A stretch of DNA of 64,000 nt from Eretmocerus hayati (lineage: Eukaryota > Arthropoda > Insecta > Hymenoptera > Aphelinidae). Under the pieces are notes generated by a model. The model was not told where the DNA came from. It made no database searches and saw nothing but the letters and a program-made list of their open reading frames with translations. The position numbers were made by a program, and so were the translations under genes. This document shows, in pieces, positions 43,543-55,837 of the stretch (the stretch's first letter is position 1; each line of letters begins with the position of its first letter). The DNA lies in contig CM056742.1 of NCBI GenBank assembly GCA_029851415.1, forward strand, positions 192,406,814-192,470,813. The letters are read 5' to 3'.

Positions 43543-44486
43543 TTGAAACGATATACACGGACCGATTCACACTCAATTCCACTCCATATCACACAACGAA
43601 GATGATAGATCGATATTTCTGTTCATTTCAATAAAATTTTCCGCAAATATCACCAGTGGTTATAAAAATATAGATCAAGGTATTGTTAAAATGAGTGCGT
43701 TCCTAGGATCGTATATCAAATATCCATAATTTCATTTATATATTCGTTTGTTATCGAATATGATTGAGGATTATCATTGATCAATGTAGTGACTCCCATA
43801 TACGTTTCTCAATATTCAATCTTTTGTTATGACAATTCTCATTCAATTTGTACGATGACTCAATTTTATCAACAAAACGGCAACATACGCCTCCCATACG
43901 ATTGTATATCATTACTCCCTCTATTATAAGTAATCAGGATGTAAGCCTATAATTGTAATAATGTATGATGAAACTTTTGTTGAGAATATCACGTTCCATA
44001 CTCTATATGTAAATATGTTCAATATGGATTGTATCAATATCTGAATCTCCTGAAATTCGATAAATAAAATCAAATGGTTGGGGAAATTGCCCCAACCATC
44101 CCCGTGTCGATTCATTTACTATAGAATGAGCATTCGAAAGAAGTACAACTCATTAAGCGATATTTTCGTATAATCTTCAATTGTACATTCTTCCAATCTC
44201 GAGTTAAAACATATGCTATTCATTATGAAATTCATACGAATTTTCAAAAAGAGCATATGTGACTTTTTTAATATATTGAAGAATTTTGAGTACTGATTCC
44301 AGCTCATCTTGAATCAATTTCAAATCATTGAGAGAAACATATATGAATCCACTTTCACTTAACAAGATGAAATCATCGTCCCAATTTCATCAAAGAGTAA
44401 ATGCATTCAAGTAACCTTCATTAACAGGATCCAATTCGAAACTTTGCTGATTACATATCGATTCAACTCATCCTCGTCATACTTAC

Positions 44487-44771
44487 TCAAAACTACCACA
44501 CCACACTTTTACGAGTTGCAACAGCACATAATGTCTTGGCTCATATGAGAGTTGGGTTTCTCATTCCCGAGTGCGACAGAGTGTGACTCCCTGTTGCCCA
44601 GCTATTGTGAAACAACAACACAATACTAACGCCACTCTTCGGAAGCATGTTGCTGGATTTCCTCTGATCTGAGCGCCGCTTTGGTCCCGACACTGGTAAA
44701 CCAAATCGACGGGTCAGTCTCATCGGATCATGTCTCCTTGAACCTCTGTGATGAAGAGTTACATTTTCACT
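44487..44771 (-). other. Block B minus-strand exon-like module d1
   Basis: Acceptor atgttCAG and donor GTAAGTATG intact. The phase-0 frame is open about 76 codons, as in A. Only one 1024-type unit is present. Confidence 0.45.
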
Positions 44772-46152
44772 CTGAACATAAAACACTCCCCAGTTTCAAC
44801 TCAATTTCACATCATAAACACAAAACGAGGATGATGAATATCGAGGTCATTCCATCCAATCAAAGACTTCTCAAAAATTCAAATCTTGCGACGTAAATGC
44901 TCAATATGAAAACAAAGAACTTTCCTGATGAATGAATTCCCAATAACTAATCTTAATGACCGCGTAGCAAAAACCATCACAATGCATCCATTCAATTCTT
45001 CCCTCACGATTGCATCAAGCGAGTGATATTGGATTCATTCACAAAAGCCATTTCTAATACTCTATACGATACCGTTCCTCAATGTCAATTATCTATCCCT
45101 GAATCTCATGAAAATTACTTAAATCATAAACTGATCCAGAGAATTCTCTCAACCACTCCCCCTTATAAAATGACGTCCTCTAATATCAGCATGCGAGATA
45201 GACGTGAACCGCTTCTCTTTTCATATTTTCATAAGTTCGAATTTCAAAAGCACGTTAAATTTCTCCTCCGAATATAAATAAATTTAAAAACTCCAAAGTA
45301 TCACGTAGGTTCACACTCGGTATGAGTAGAAATACGAAAGTCATCATCTTCAAAGTCAAATAAAAAATTCCTCGAATTCATTCAAAAAAGTTTCAAAAAT
45401 TTGAAATCCATTCGTATGTATCATATATTCAAAATCAACGAAATAACAACCTCTCGATCTTTAACATTCCATCGCTTTGTCAGTACGATTCGACTTCATC
45501 ATCACTCTATCACTTATTTCATTCGAAATCAACCAATACTCATGCGGATCGATCTATCTCTAACAAAAAATTAAAATGAAAACCATTGAATAAAGCTAAC
45601 TCGAACACCAAAATTAATTTACATCTGAATGTGAGCCGGCCTTGTCAACCGTAAAAAGTTATTCGGCTACCTTCGATGTTGGGAATGGCGGTGTCTCGAA
45701 TTTTCTAATACGCTTCACTAAAATACACCATAAAATGACTCCCAGCATGCACTTAATACGAAAATAGATAAACGAAACACATAAAAATCGATTGCTCCTA
45801 ACCTTCGCCAACGGATTCGGAAGCTTGGGCAGTGTTCGAAAGGGCTCCGTGAGACCGATCAGCGACCGTCTTCACGGCAAGAATTAGCAGCAAACTGAAT
45901 ATATGATATCAACGTATAAATACATATAAACTAAATCGGAAATACATATAAAAAACTCGAAAATACGTCAAAAATACGTAAACGACACTCAAACACGTGT
46001 TCTATACATCGCGGAAAAATCTAGGGACATTTGACCTGGTCTAGGGACTTTTCGTGCCGTCAAGTTGGCAACACTGATTCGATTTTATGTTGGCAACCCT
46101 GATATAGGGATTCCGTGGGGGAATAGGCACCTTGTGTCTCTTAGAATAATAA

Positions 46153-46449
46153 CTAGCGTAATGCCTCGCGTTGCTCGGCTTGTAAATGTTTCCGATAGGC
46201 GTATTAGTTTTCCAAAATGCTCTTCCAGATCAAATGAGAGTACGTTTTTCAAAAATTTTATACATTTAGTTAAGTGGCGGTTTCTCACATGGGTCTGAAC
46301 TCATGAAGACCATGAAAGTTATCATTATATAACTCGATATGTGAAAATGGTACAGAACATATTTTCATTTGATTTAAAAGAGCATTTTGGTGAACTGATA
46401 CGCTTCTCGGGGACTTTTACAGGCCGAGCAACGCGAACCATAACGCTAG
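46153..46449. repeat. Foldback at the left edge of block C
   Basis: 297 bp with the same outward CTAGCG tips as in block B, and the empty TTAA site. Confidence 0.7.
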
Positions 46450-46677
46450 TGTTTAATTATAAAAATACGGAAGTTTTCTATCGGAAATTCAGAAATATGA
46501 TGTTGTAAAATATCGTTATGCTCAAATAAAGTGATTTCTAGTAGGCCAAAGAGATGTACATCGATTTGACGTGAATTAATTACTCAGTTGGTTACAGGGA
46601 TAAATATACAAGTGACACTCAAAATTTCCATTCTGGGCCTCACTTCGTACTAAGATCAATATCACCAATGTCACTTG

Positions 46678-46795
46678 CTTGAGCCCATCGCGGATACACG
46701 TACTCTTTGAAGTTTAGCGAGTGTAAGAACAGTCGACGCAGAAAGAGGTGAGCTGCACAATATCATCGTGGACATTCACATCTGAAGAAAACATC
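46678..46795 (+). other. Block C module m0 (truncated)
   Basis: Donor GTAAGT at 46796, closer to consensus than the GTAAGC of A and B. Confidence 0.45.
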
Positions 46796-47149
46796 GTAAG
46801 TGCAAATATTTCCATCAATAATTTGATTACTCGTTTTTCTGAAATCGATAGAATTGTGGAAACAGGAGAGTCGAAGGTGTTCGAGTGATTCGAATAGAAT
46901 AGGAACATAATGAATAGAAAAACAGAATTTTCTCCGAGCCTTTAGAAAAAAAGAAAATGTAAGAGATGAAAATTTTCCGGGCTTCGACAAAACAAATATA
47001 TAAAAATGAAAATTGAAAAATTTCTCGGGATTTTGAAAAAACAAAAATATAAAAAATTATTTTATTCTTCAAAATATTTTTCCGGAAATTATCGAAATTT
47101 CCCACCGTGAAGCACATCCTGAACTTGCCTTCATTCTTCTTAGTCTCAC

Positions 47150-47438
47150 TTACAGGAACGCTCAAACATACGCGCTCTCTACCAGAGCCAAGGTCGTCTC
47201 CTCGCTGCCTTCAAAAACACATCCGCGCGCGAGAAGCATCAAACAACGTGACACCAGAAAAGGAAAGGGGATTCTTAGTGATGCGCGCTCTCTCAACAGC
47301 CCGCAGTCATCTTCTCAAGCCCGTCGCGAACACACGTGCTCATAGAAGTTGAGCGAGTATAAAAACAGTTGACACATAATGAGGTGAGCTTGCAGAATAT
47401 TGTCGTTGACATCGACATCTAGGAATAACATCGTACGG
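47150..47438 (+). other. Block C exon-like module m1
   Basis: TTAG of A and B is TTAC here, but the next bases supply ttacAG at 47154-47155. An AG is thus kept two bases further on (with a phase change). Donor GTAAGT at 47439. Confidence 0.45.
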
Positions 47439-47780
47439 GTAAGTAATTCCATGAAAAATTTGATTAATCGTTATTTCTGAAATCAATATAGAACGAAAAT
47501 ATATTGGATAGAAATTCGGAATTTTTTCCTGACCCTCAATAAAAAGAAAATGTGGAGAATGAAAATTCAAAAATTTTTCGGAAAGTGAATGAAAATTTTC
47601 TCCAGGGCTTCGACAAAACAGATATATGAAAAATGAAAATTCGAAAATTTTTCGGGACTTTGAGAAAACGAAAATATAAAAAATTGTTTTTTTTTTCAAA
47701 AAATATTTCCAAAAATTTTCGAAATTTCCCACTCTGAGGCACATGCTGAACTTGCTTTAATTCTTATCAGTTTCAGTTAG

Positions 47781-48035
47781 AGAAACGCTCAGGCGTTGGC
47801 GCTCTCTACTGAAGCCGCATTCTCCCCCTCCCCGCCTTCACAGACACAAACACGCGTCGAGAAGCATCACGACACCAGAAGAGGAGAGGGGATACTTAGT
47901 ATCGCGCGCTCTCTCAACAGTTCGCAGTCTTCTTCTTGTGCCCAGCGCAAACACGCGTATACTATGGGGTCGAGCAGGTATGACAAAAGTCGACGCGGAA
48001 CAGAGTCAGCTTACAAGATGGCATCGATCATGAAG
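47781..48035 (+). CDS. Block C module m2, candidate coding exon (85 codons)
   Basis: 255 nt from ttag to donor GTAAGT (48036), open in phase 0 throughout. It differs from the block A copy by a few substitutions and by loss of 24 nt just before the 3' end, an in-frame deletion that removes eight residues between KMAS and IMK. Keeping the frame through an indel is the behaviour expected of coding sequence, although one event is weak evidence. Product Ser/Arg-rich, unrecognised. Confidence 0.35.
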
Positions 48036-48326
48036 GTAAGTGATTTCAACCTAAATCTCGAAATTCATTCTTTCCGAAATCATTAAAACTAAGGAAACGA
48101 TAACGTCGCGAATTCCAATAGTTCAAATTATCTGAATGTATGTAACATGGAATTTGAAAATTTTTTTCCGGAGCTTCGACAAAACAAATATATAAAAAAT
48201 AAAAATTCAAAATTTTTTCGGGACTTTGAAAAGACAGAAAGAGAAAAAATTATTTTTTTTTTCAAAAAATTTTCCCACTCTGAGGCATATGCTGAACTTG
48301 CTTTAATTCTTTTCAGTTTCAGTTAG

Positions 48327-48605
48327 AGAAACGCTCAGGCATTCGCGCTCTCTACTGAAGCCGCATTCTCCCCCTCCCCGCCTTCACAGACACAGACACG
48401 CGTCGAGAAGCATCACGACACCAGAAGAGGAGAGGGGATACTTAGTATCGCGCGCTCTCTCAACAGTTCGCAGTCTTCTTCTTGTGCCCAGCGCAAACAC
48501 GCCTATTCTATGGAGTCGAGCAGGTATGGCAAAAGTCTACGCGGAACAGAGTCAGCTTGCAAGATGACATCGAAGAGATCAACATACATAGAGGACATCA
48601 TGAAG
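48327..48605 (+). CDS. Block C module m3, candidate coding exon (93 codons)
   Basis: 279 nt open in phase 0 from ttag to donor GTGAGT (48606), encoding the same peptide family as m2 with substitutions such as GSS to ESS and SRR to SLR. The following intron-like segment is interrupted by a 2.0-kb insertion, so m4 is over 2 kb away in this block. Confidence 0.35.
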
Positions 48606-48816
48606 GTGAGTAATTTCAACCTCAATTTTGAAATTTACTTTTTCCAAAATTGTTAAAATTCAGAAAACGTTAACGTCAAAAAATTCAATGGTTCAGATTA
48701 TTTGAATATATGATACATGAAATTTGAAAATTTTTTCCGGGGCTTCGACAGAACAAATATATAAAAAATGAAAATTCGAGAATTTTTCTGACTTTGGAAA
48801 AACGAAAACATAGAAA

Positions 48817-50822
48817 AATACGCTGCTAAATGAGATTAGCAGAATGCTTTCTCTTAGCGAAATAGTTTAAGAGGTTCACTGAAACTAGTGAGAAATTTGC
48901 AGAACTGATCAAATTCCAAAATGATGGTTGGGATTCCTACAAAATAGTTATATTTTTTAATCTAATTTAATTGCATTTCATATCACACTCACAATCCAAT
49001 GATTGGATCCAACCAATCGATGTAGAATGAGGGAAAAGTATTTCTCTAGTCCATTAAAAGGTGGATAGATTAGTTGTAGAGGGAGATATGAGGATAAAAT
49101 GAATTTAAGCTGCAATTTTCTTCTAATATTTTGGGTTATTATTACGAGATTCACTATTAGGGGAATTAAGATGACCTAAACTGGGGTTCTTCATGGAAGA
49201 TATGTAGTCTGGTTGAGGGAAAATGTTGATATAGTTGGTGAAAAGATCATAAAAATGGAGTTTTTTAAAAAAAAATGTGGATTTTTCGGGAATGAATTGG
49301 ATTTTGAATGTATTCAAAAGGATTTTGAAAAATTCGGTATCAACTAATCGATTTAGAACGATGAAAAAGTATAAACTTAGTTGAGTAAAATTTGTATATA
49401 TTAGTTTAGGGGGTGGGTAATAGCGGAAAAATGAATCTTAGATGCGATTTTCTTCTAATATTTTGAGTTATTATAAGGAGATTGCCTTTTAGGGGAATTC
49501 AGATGACCTAAACTAGGGTTTTCCATGGAATATATGAAGTATGGTTCAGGGCAAATTTTGATATAGTTGGTGTAAAGATCATAAAAATGGAGTTTTTTAA
49601 AAAAAAATGTGGATTTTTCGGGAATAAATTGGATTTTGAATGTATTTAAAAGGATTTTGAAAAATTCGGTATCAACTAATCGATTTAGAACGATGAAAAA
49701 GTATAAACTTAGTTGAGTAAAATTTGTATATATTAGTTCAGGGGGTGGGTAATAGCGGAAAAATGAATTTTAGATGCGATTTTCTTCTAATATTTTGAGT
49801 TATTATAAGGAGATTGCCTTTTAGGGGAATTCAGATGACCTAAACTAGGGTTTTCCATGGAATATATGAAGTATGGTTCAGGGCAAATTTTGATATAGTT
49901 GGTGTAAAGATTATAAAAATGGAGTATTTTGAAAAAATTTGGATTTTTCGGGAATAAATCGGATTTTGCATGTATTAAAACGGATTTTGAGAAGATTCGG
50001 TATGAACCGAAAGATTTAGAAAGATGAAAAAGTATCAACTTAGTTGAGTAGAATTTGAATAAAGTAATTTAGAGGAGAGATATGAGGAAAGTATGAATAT
50101 TGAAGAAAATATTTTTGTATATTTTGAGTTATTTTTTTGAGGAAAATAGTTATCGGGATTAGGGCTACCTAAAGTGAGGTTTTTTTAGCAAAACGTGTAA
50201 TTTGGTTGAAACAGAATTTCGATAGAGTAGGTCTAAACATGCTCAAATTGCTGTTTTTGTTGGAAATTTTGGTTTTTTCATAAAAATTTACGTTGATGGA
50301 GTTTGAATGGAATTTTCGGTATTAACCAAAAGATAGATTGAGCCAAAAAAACCATAGCCTAGGTAATCAAAATTGGGGTAAGGTAAAGTTAGAAAGAGAT
50401 ATTTTAGTATAAAAGTACACAATTTAAGCGATTCTGCCTAAAAAATCGTTTAAATTAAATTCGATTTCGAGAGGAGACCAGGCAAATCACTGGTCTCATC
50501 TCTGAGACATTCTCTAGAACTTGTAGAAAAGCAAAAATCGATAGAGTGGAGTGTAGAAGAGAAAGCGTGGCGCAAAAAAAAACAACACACATACACACAC
50601 ACAGACACAGACAAAGGGCCGGAGAGATGAGTCACTGGGGGGATTTTGAGGATTCTAAGGGGAAAAGTGTTACTTACAATCGTTAGATTTTGGCGAGAGG
50701 AATAAGATGGTTAAAGCACTTTTCTGATAAGATGAATTATGTTGAATAAAATATTTTTTTGAATGGAAAAATTGATCAAAAATTCGCTGTGTCGAAAACA
50801 AAGCTTTCTCTCTAGAGAAAGC
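48817..50822. mobile_element. 2.0-kb insertion private to block C
   Basis: Placed between m3 and m4, where A and B are continuous. It begins atacgctgct, collinear with the core of the 3.5-kb element at 19746, and stays related to accatagcctaggtaa (50368 versus 21193). The remaining ~450 bp are unrelated and include a CA-rich patch. The end gctttctctctagagaaagc is nearly self-complementary. Confidence 0.7.
49080..50075. repeat. Tandem repeat, period about 332 bp, in the block C insertion
   Basis: The marker gggtgggtaatagcgg is at 49411 and 49743, with more diverged equivalents near 49080 and 50075. Middle units are almost identical, unlike their relatives at 20.2-21.2 kb, so they were amplified after divergence. 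Confidence 0.75.
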
Positions 50823-50912
50823 AATTTTTTTTAAAAAAATTTTCCCAAAAATTTCCAAAATCTCCCACTCTGAGGCACATTCTGAACTTGCCTCGATTCT
50901 TATCAGTTTCAG

Positions 50913-51193
50913 TTAGAGAAACGCCCAGGCATTCGCGCTCTCTACTAAAGCCGCATTCTCCCCCTCCCCGCCTTCACAGACACAGACGCGTGCCGATCAT
51001 GTCATGACACCAGAAGGGGAGAGGGGATACTGAATTATGCGCGCTCTCTCAACGGCCCGCAGTCATCCTCTGGAACCCGTCGCGAACACACGTACTCTAT
51101 GCGGTTGGGCAATCATAAGAAGAGTCAACGGAAAATGAGGTGAACTTGCAAAATATCATCGTGGACACACAACATTTATAGAATGGCTGAAGG
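50913..51193 (+). other. Block C exon-like module m4
   Basis: CAG acceptor, donor GTGAGT at 51194. First module after the insertion. Confidence 0.5.
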
Positions 51194-51467
51194 GTGAGTA
51201 ATTCGATCATTTATTCAATTACTTGTTTTTCCTTGAATCGTTAGAGTTACGAGAATATAAACGTCGAGAGTTTTGATGATCTAAATAGATGAAAGATACA
51301 ATGAAAAAATTTCAAAATTTCGTCCGGGGCTTTGAACACAAAGATATGAAATATAAAAATTAGAAATATAAAAAATTGATTTTTTTTTGAAAATTTTCCC
51401 CAAAAATTTCCGAAATTTCCCACCATGAGACAATTCCTGAACTTGCTTTCATTCTCATCAATTTCAG

Positions 51468-51747
51468 TGAAAGAGACGCTCAGATATACGCGCTCTTTAT
51501 CGGAGCCGCAATTTTCCCCTCGCTGCCCTCGCAGACACACTCGCATCGAGAAGCGACAACGTCACGCCGAAGAAGAGTGGGGATACTTAATGATGCGCGC
51601 TGTCTCAACGGCCCTCAGTCATCATCTAGAGCCCGTCGCGATCACACGTACTCTATCAAGGGGGGCAATCATAAGAAGAGTCGAATAAAATGGAATACAC
51701 TTGCAGAATACCATCGTGGACATCAACATTCATAGAACGTCTAGAAG
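51468..51747 (+). other. Block C exon-like module m5
   Basis: CAG acceptor, donor GTGAGT at 51748. Confidence 0.5.
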
Positions 51748-52049
51748 GTGAGTAATTGCATCATTAATTCAATCACACGTTCTTCCTCAAATCGTTGAAG
51801 TTGTAATATCGTAAACGTCGAGAATTTTGATGATCTGAATAGATTGAAGATTTAATGGAAACATTCCAAGATTTTGTCCGGGGCTTCGAAAACAAAGAGA
51901 TAAGAAATAAAAAATTGGAAATTTTTACGGGATTTTGAAAAAATAAAAATATAAAAAATCGATTCTTTTCGAAAAATTTTCTCGAAAATTTTCGGAACTT
52001 TCCACTCTGAGACACATCATGAGCTTGAGTTCATTCTCATTAGTTTCAG

Positions 52050-52327
52050 CGGAAGAGACGCTCAAACATAGGCGCTCTCGACCGAAGCCGCAGTTTTCCC
52101 CTAAATAGCCTCACAGACACACGCATCGAGAAACGACAACGTCACACCGAAAAAGAGCGGGGATACTTAATGATGCGCGCTCTCTCAACGGCCCTCAGTC
52201 ATCCTCTGGAGCCCGTCGCGATCACACGTACTCTATGAAGGTGGGCAATCATAAGAAGAGTCGAATAAAATGGAATGAGCTTGCAGAATATCATCGTGGA
52301 CATCAACATCTATAGAACGTCTGAAGG
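52050..52327 (+). other. Block C exon-like module m6
   Basis: CAG acceptor, donor GTGAGT at 52328; single copy as in A. Confidence 0.5.
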
Positions 52328-52631
52328 GTGAGTGATTCTATCATTTATTTAATTACTCGTTTTTCCTTGAATCATTAGAGTTATGAAAACATAAACGTCA
52401 AGAATTTTTAGTGATTCAAATAGATTGAAGATATGCTGGAAAAATATCAAGATTTCGTCCGAAGCTTCGAAAACAAAGATATGAAAAATAAGAATTCGAA
52501 ATTTTTACGGGATTTTGAAACAAAAAAAATGAAAAAAATTATTTTTCTTTCCAAAAAATTTTCCCAAAAATTTCCAAAATTTCTCACTCTGAGGCATAAG
52601 CTGAACTTGCCTTAATTCTTATCAGTTTCAG

Positions 52632-52912
52632 TTAGAGAAACGCTCAGGCATTCGCGCTCTCTACAGAAGCCGCATTCTCGCCCTCCCCGCCTTCACAGAC
52701 ACAGACGCGCGCTGATCATGTCATGACACCAGAAGAGGAGAGGGGATACTGAGTGATGCGCGCTCTCTCAACGGCCCGCAGTCATCCTCTGGAGCCCGTC
52801 GCGAACACACGTACTCTATGCGGTTGGGCAATCATAAGAAGAGTCAAAGAAAAATGAGGTGAGCTTGCAGAATATCATCGTCGACACACAACATTTATAG
52901 AATGGCTGAAGG
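52632..52912 (+). other. Block C exon-like module m7
   Basis: CAG acceptor, donor GTGAGT at 52913; shares the m4/m7 frameshift. Confidence 0.5.
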
Positions 52913-53130
52913 GTGAGTAATTCGATCATTAATTCAATTACTCGTTTTTCCTCGAATAGTTAGGGCTTCGAAAACGAAAATAAAAGCAATAGAAATTCGA
53001 AATTTTTACGGGATTTGAAAAAAACGAAAATATAAAAAATTGTTTTTTTTCGGAAAATGTTCCCAAAAATTTGCGAAATTTTCCACTCTGAGAAAATTCC
53101 TGAACTTGCCTTTATTCTAATCAGTTCCAG

Positions 53131-53422
53131 TGGAAAAGACGCATAAGCATACGTGCTCTCTCCCGGAGCCGCAGTTCTCCCCTCGCTGCCTGCACAGACA
53201 CACATAGGTGACGAGTAAGATCAAACAACATGTCAACAGAAAAATAGAAGACAATTGGTGATACGCGCTCTCTCAGCAGCCCACAGTATAGCCCTTTACA
53301 CGGTCACGAACATTCGTACGCCAAAGAGGAAATCAAGTCCAAGAAAATCCTATGTAGATATATAAGAAGAACTTATAAAATACCATCATGAACATTGACC
53401 TCTACTACACAATAATAGAAAG
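53131..53422 (+). other. Block C exon-like module m8
   Basis: Acceptor ttcCAG, donor GTGAGT at 53423. Confidence 0.45.
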
Positions 53423-53774
53423 GTGAGTAATATCTATCAAAACATTATTTTCCATGTTCTCTAAAATTGATAATAGAACCAAACATCAAAATACAAATCT
53501 TTTCCGAAATTTTATAAAATCATGTACACGATAAATAAAAATTCAATTTTTTTCCGAAATAAAATCGAGGAGTGAATTAGATTTCCAAAGTCCCAATCGA
53601 AACTGATGAGTTACCTCCAAAGACAGAATTTCCGGGCTCTACGATTCCAATTATTAAGTTTTTCCACAATAGAGATATCTTGCAATATCACAAAATTCAG
53701 TCGAATTGACAACTCATCCATTAAATTGACCCCAATAGGAAGTTCAGTTTCATACCAAGGCCATCATCCCACAG

Positions 53775-53880
53775 GCATCCAGATATCAAATGTGAGAATC
53801 ACCCAGTGGAGGATTTACAAAAAGTTTTCAACTCAACGTGTTACAACCGTTCCAGAAAGATTAACAAAATCAAAACTACA
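53775..53880 (+). other. Block C exon-like module m9 (106 bp)
   Basis: Acceptor cccacAG, donor GTAAGA at 53881. Confidence 0.4.
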
Positions 53881-54299
53881 GTAAGATGGCATGGATTCAA
53901 GCACAAGAGAATGACAAAAATCACATAAAACAAGGGAATCCATAACACCTCTGGGATCGAATCAACTTCCGAAGACATCAAATGTGAGTTTCATGTATCA
54001 ACCCGTGTCACTCCTTATCCTAAAATATGTATAGAATTTTAATTAGATATAGCTCTATGGAAATTTTTCGAATATCATGATTCTATGAAATCTTCGTCAG
54101 AACATTAGATTGATTAGTTGTTCAGAGAACGTAAGCACATAATAGCCCTTACTTCTTTACTAAATTGGTATGCATGATATCTCACAAATGTATCCTTGAT
54201 CTTACAATTTAATTTGAGGCTAATTTTAATCACGAAAAAAATCAAATCATCTTCGTCACACATCTCAACAAATGATTCCCAACAATACACATCTCTTAA

Positions 54300-54608
54300 A
54301 TATCCAAGTGCAATCGAATACATTTACAAGTTGTAACAGGACTGTATGATGCCATGGCTCACATAGAGATCGAGACTATCATCTCTGAGATCGACATACT
54401 ACAATCTTCTGTTGCCAAGCTGCTGTAAATGTAGGGTATTCTTCCAAAAAAACAACAAAACACACTTACACCACTCTTCGGAAACATGTTGTTGGATTTT
54501 CTCTGATCTGAGCGCCGCTTTGGTCCCGACACTGGTAAACCAAATCGACGGGTCAGTCTCATCTGATCATGTCTCCTTCAACCTCTGTGATGGAGAGTTA
54601 CATTTACA
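54300..54608 (-). other. Block C minus-strand module d0, donor lost
   Basis: Acceptor tttCAG is intact, but the donor GTAAGAG of A and B reads TTAAGAG here. Together with the block B acceptor loss, this shows d0 splicing is not maintained in every copy. Confidence 0.4.
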
Positions 54609-55552
54609 CTGAAACGATATACACGGACCGATTCACACTCAATTCCACTCCATATCACACAACGAAGATGATAAATCGATATTTCTGTTCAATTCTATAA
54701 AATCTTCCGCAAATATCACCAGTGGTTATAAAAATATAGATCAAGGTATTGTTAAAATTAGTGCGTTCCTCGAATCGTATATCAAATATCCATAATTTCA
54801 TTTATATATTCGTTTGTTATCGAATATGATTGAGGATTATCATTGATCAATGTAGTGACTCCCATATACGTTTCTCAATATTCAATCTTTTGTTATGACA
54901 ATTCTCATTCAATTTGTACGATGACTCAATTTTATCAACAAAACGGCAACATACGCCTCCCATACGATTGTATATCATTACTCCCTCTATTATAAGTAAT
55001 CAGGATGTAAGCCTATAATTGTAATAATGTATGATGAAACTTTTGTTTAGAATATCACGTTCCATACTCTATATGTAAATATGTTCAATATGGATAGTAT
55101 CAATATCTGAATCTCCTGAAACTCGATAAATAAAATCAAATGGTTGGGGAAATTGCCCCAACCATCCCCGTGTCGATTCATTTACTATAGAATAAGCATT
55201 CGAAAGAAGTACAACTCATTAAGCGATATTTTCGTACAATCTTCAATTGTACATTCTTTCAATCTCGAGTTAAAACATATGCTATTCATTATGAAATTCA
55301 TACGAATTTTCAAAAAGAGCATAACTGACTTTTTTAATATATTGAAGAATTTTGAGTACTGATTCCAGCTCATCTTGAATCAATTTCAAATCATTCAGAG
55401 AAACATATATGAATCCACTATCACTTAACAAGATGAAATCATCGTCCCAATTTCATCAAAGAGTAAATGCATTCAAGTAACCTTCATTAACAGGATCCCA
55501 TTCAAAACTTTGCTGATTACATATCGATTTAACTCATCCTCGTCATACTTAC

Positions 55553-55837
55553 TCAAAACTACCACACCACATTTTTACGAGTTGCAACAGCACATAATGT
55601 CTTGGCTCATATGGGAGTTGGGTTTCTCATTCCCGAGTGCGACAGAGTGTGACTCCCTGTTGCCCAGCTATTGTAAAACATCAACACAATACTAACGCGA
55701 CTCTTCGGAAGCATGTTGCTGGATTTCCTCTGATCTGAGCGCCGCTTTGGTCCCGACACTGGTAAACCAAATCGACGGGTCAGTCTCATCGGATCATGTC
55801 TCCTTCAACCTCTGTGATGAAGAGTTACAATTTCACT
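55553..55837 (-). other. Block C minus-strand exon-like module d1
   Basis: Acceptor atgttCAG and donor GTAAGTATG intact. The basic phase-0 frame (MRLTRRFGLPVSGPKRRSD) is kept. Confidence 0.45.

Larger units (their letters stand above)
33934..46152 (-). mobile_element. Composite block B (about 12.2 kb)
   Basis: Collinear with block A. Differences visible: no 83-bp MITE in the foldback, two extra m6 units, one d1 unit instead of three, and a 1959-bp insertion at 40891-42849. The left junction is ...atct A|CTAG. The right end runs straight into block C. Reading frames of m2 and m3 are broken here. Confidence 0.6.
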
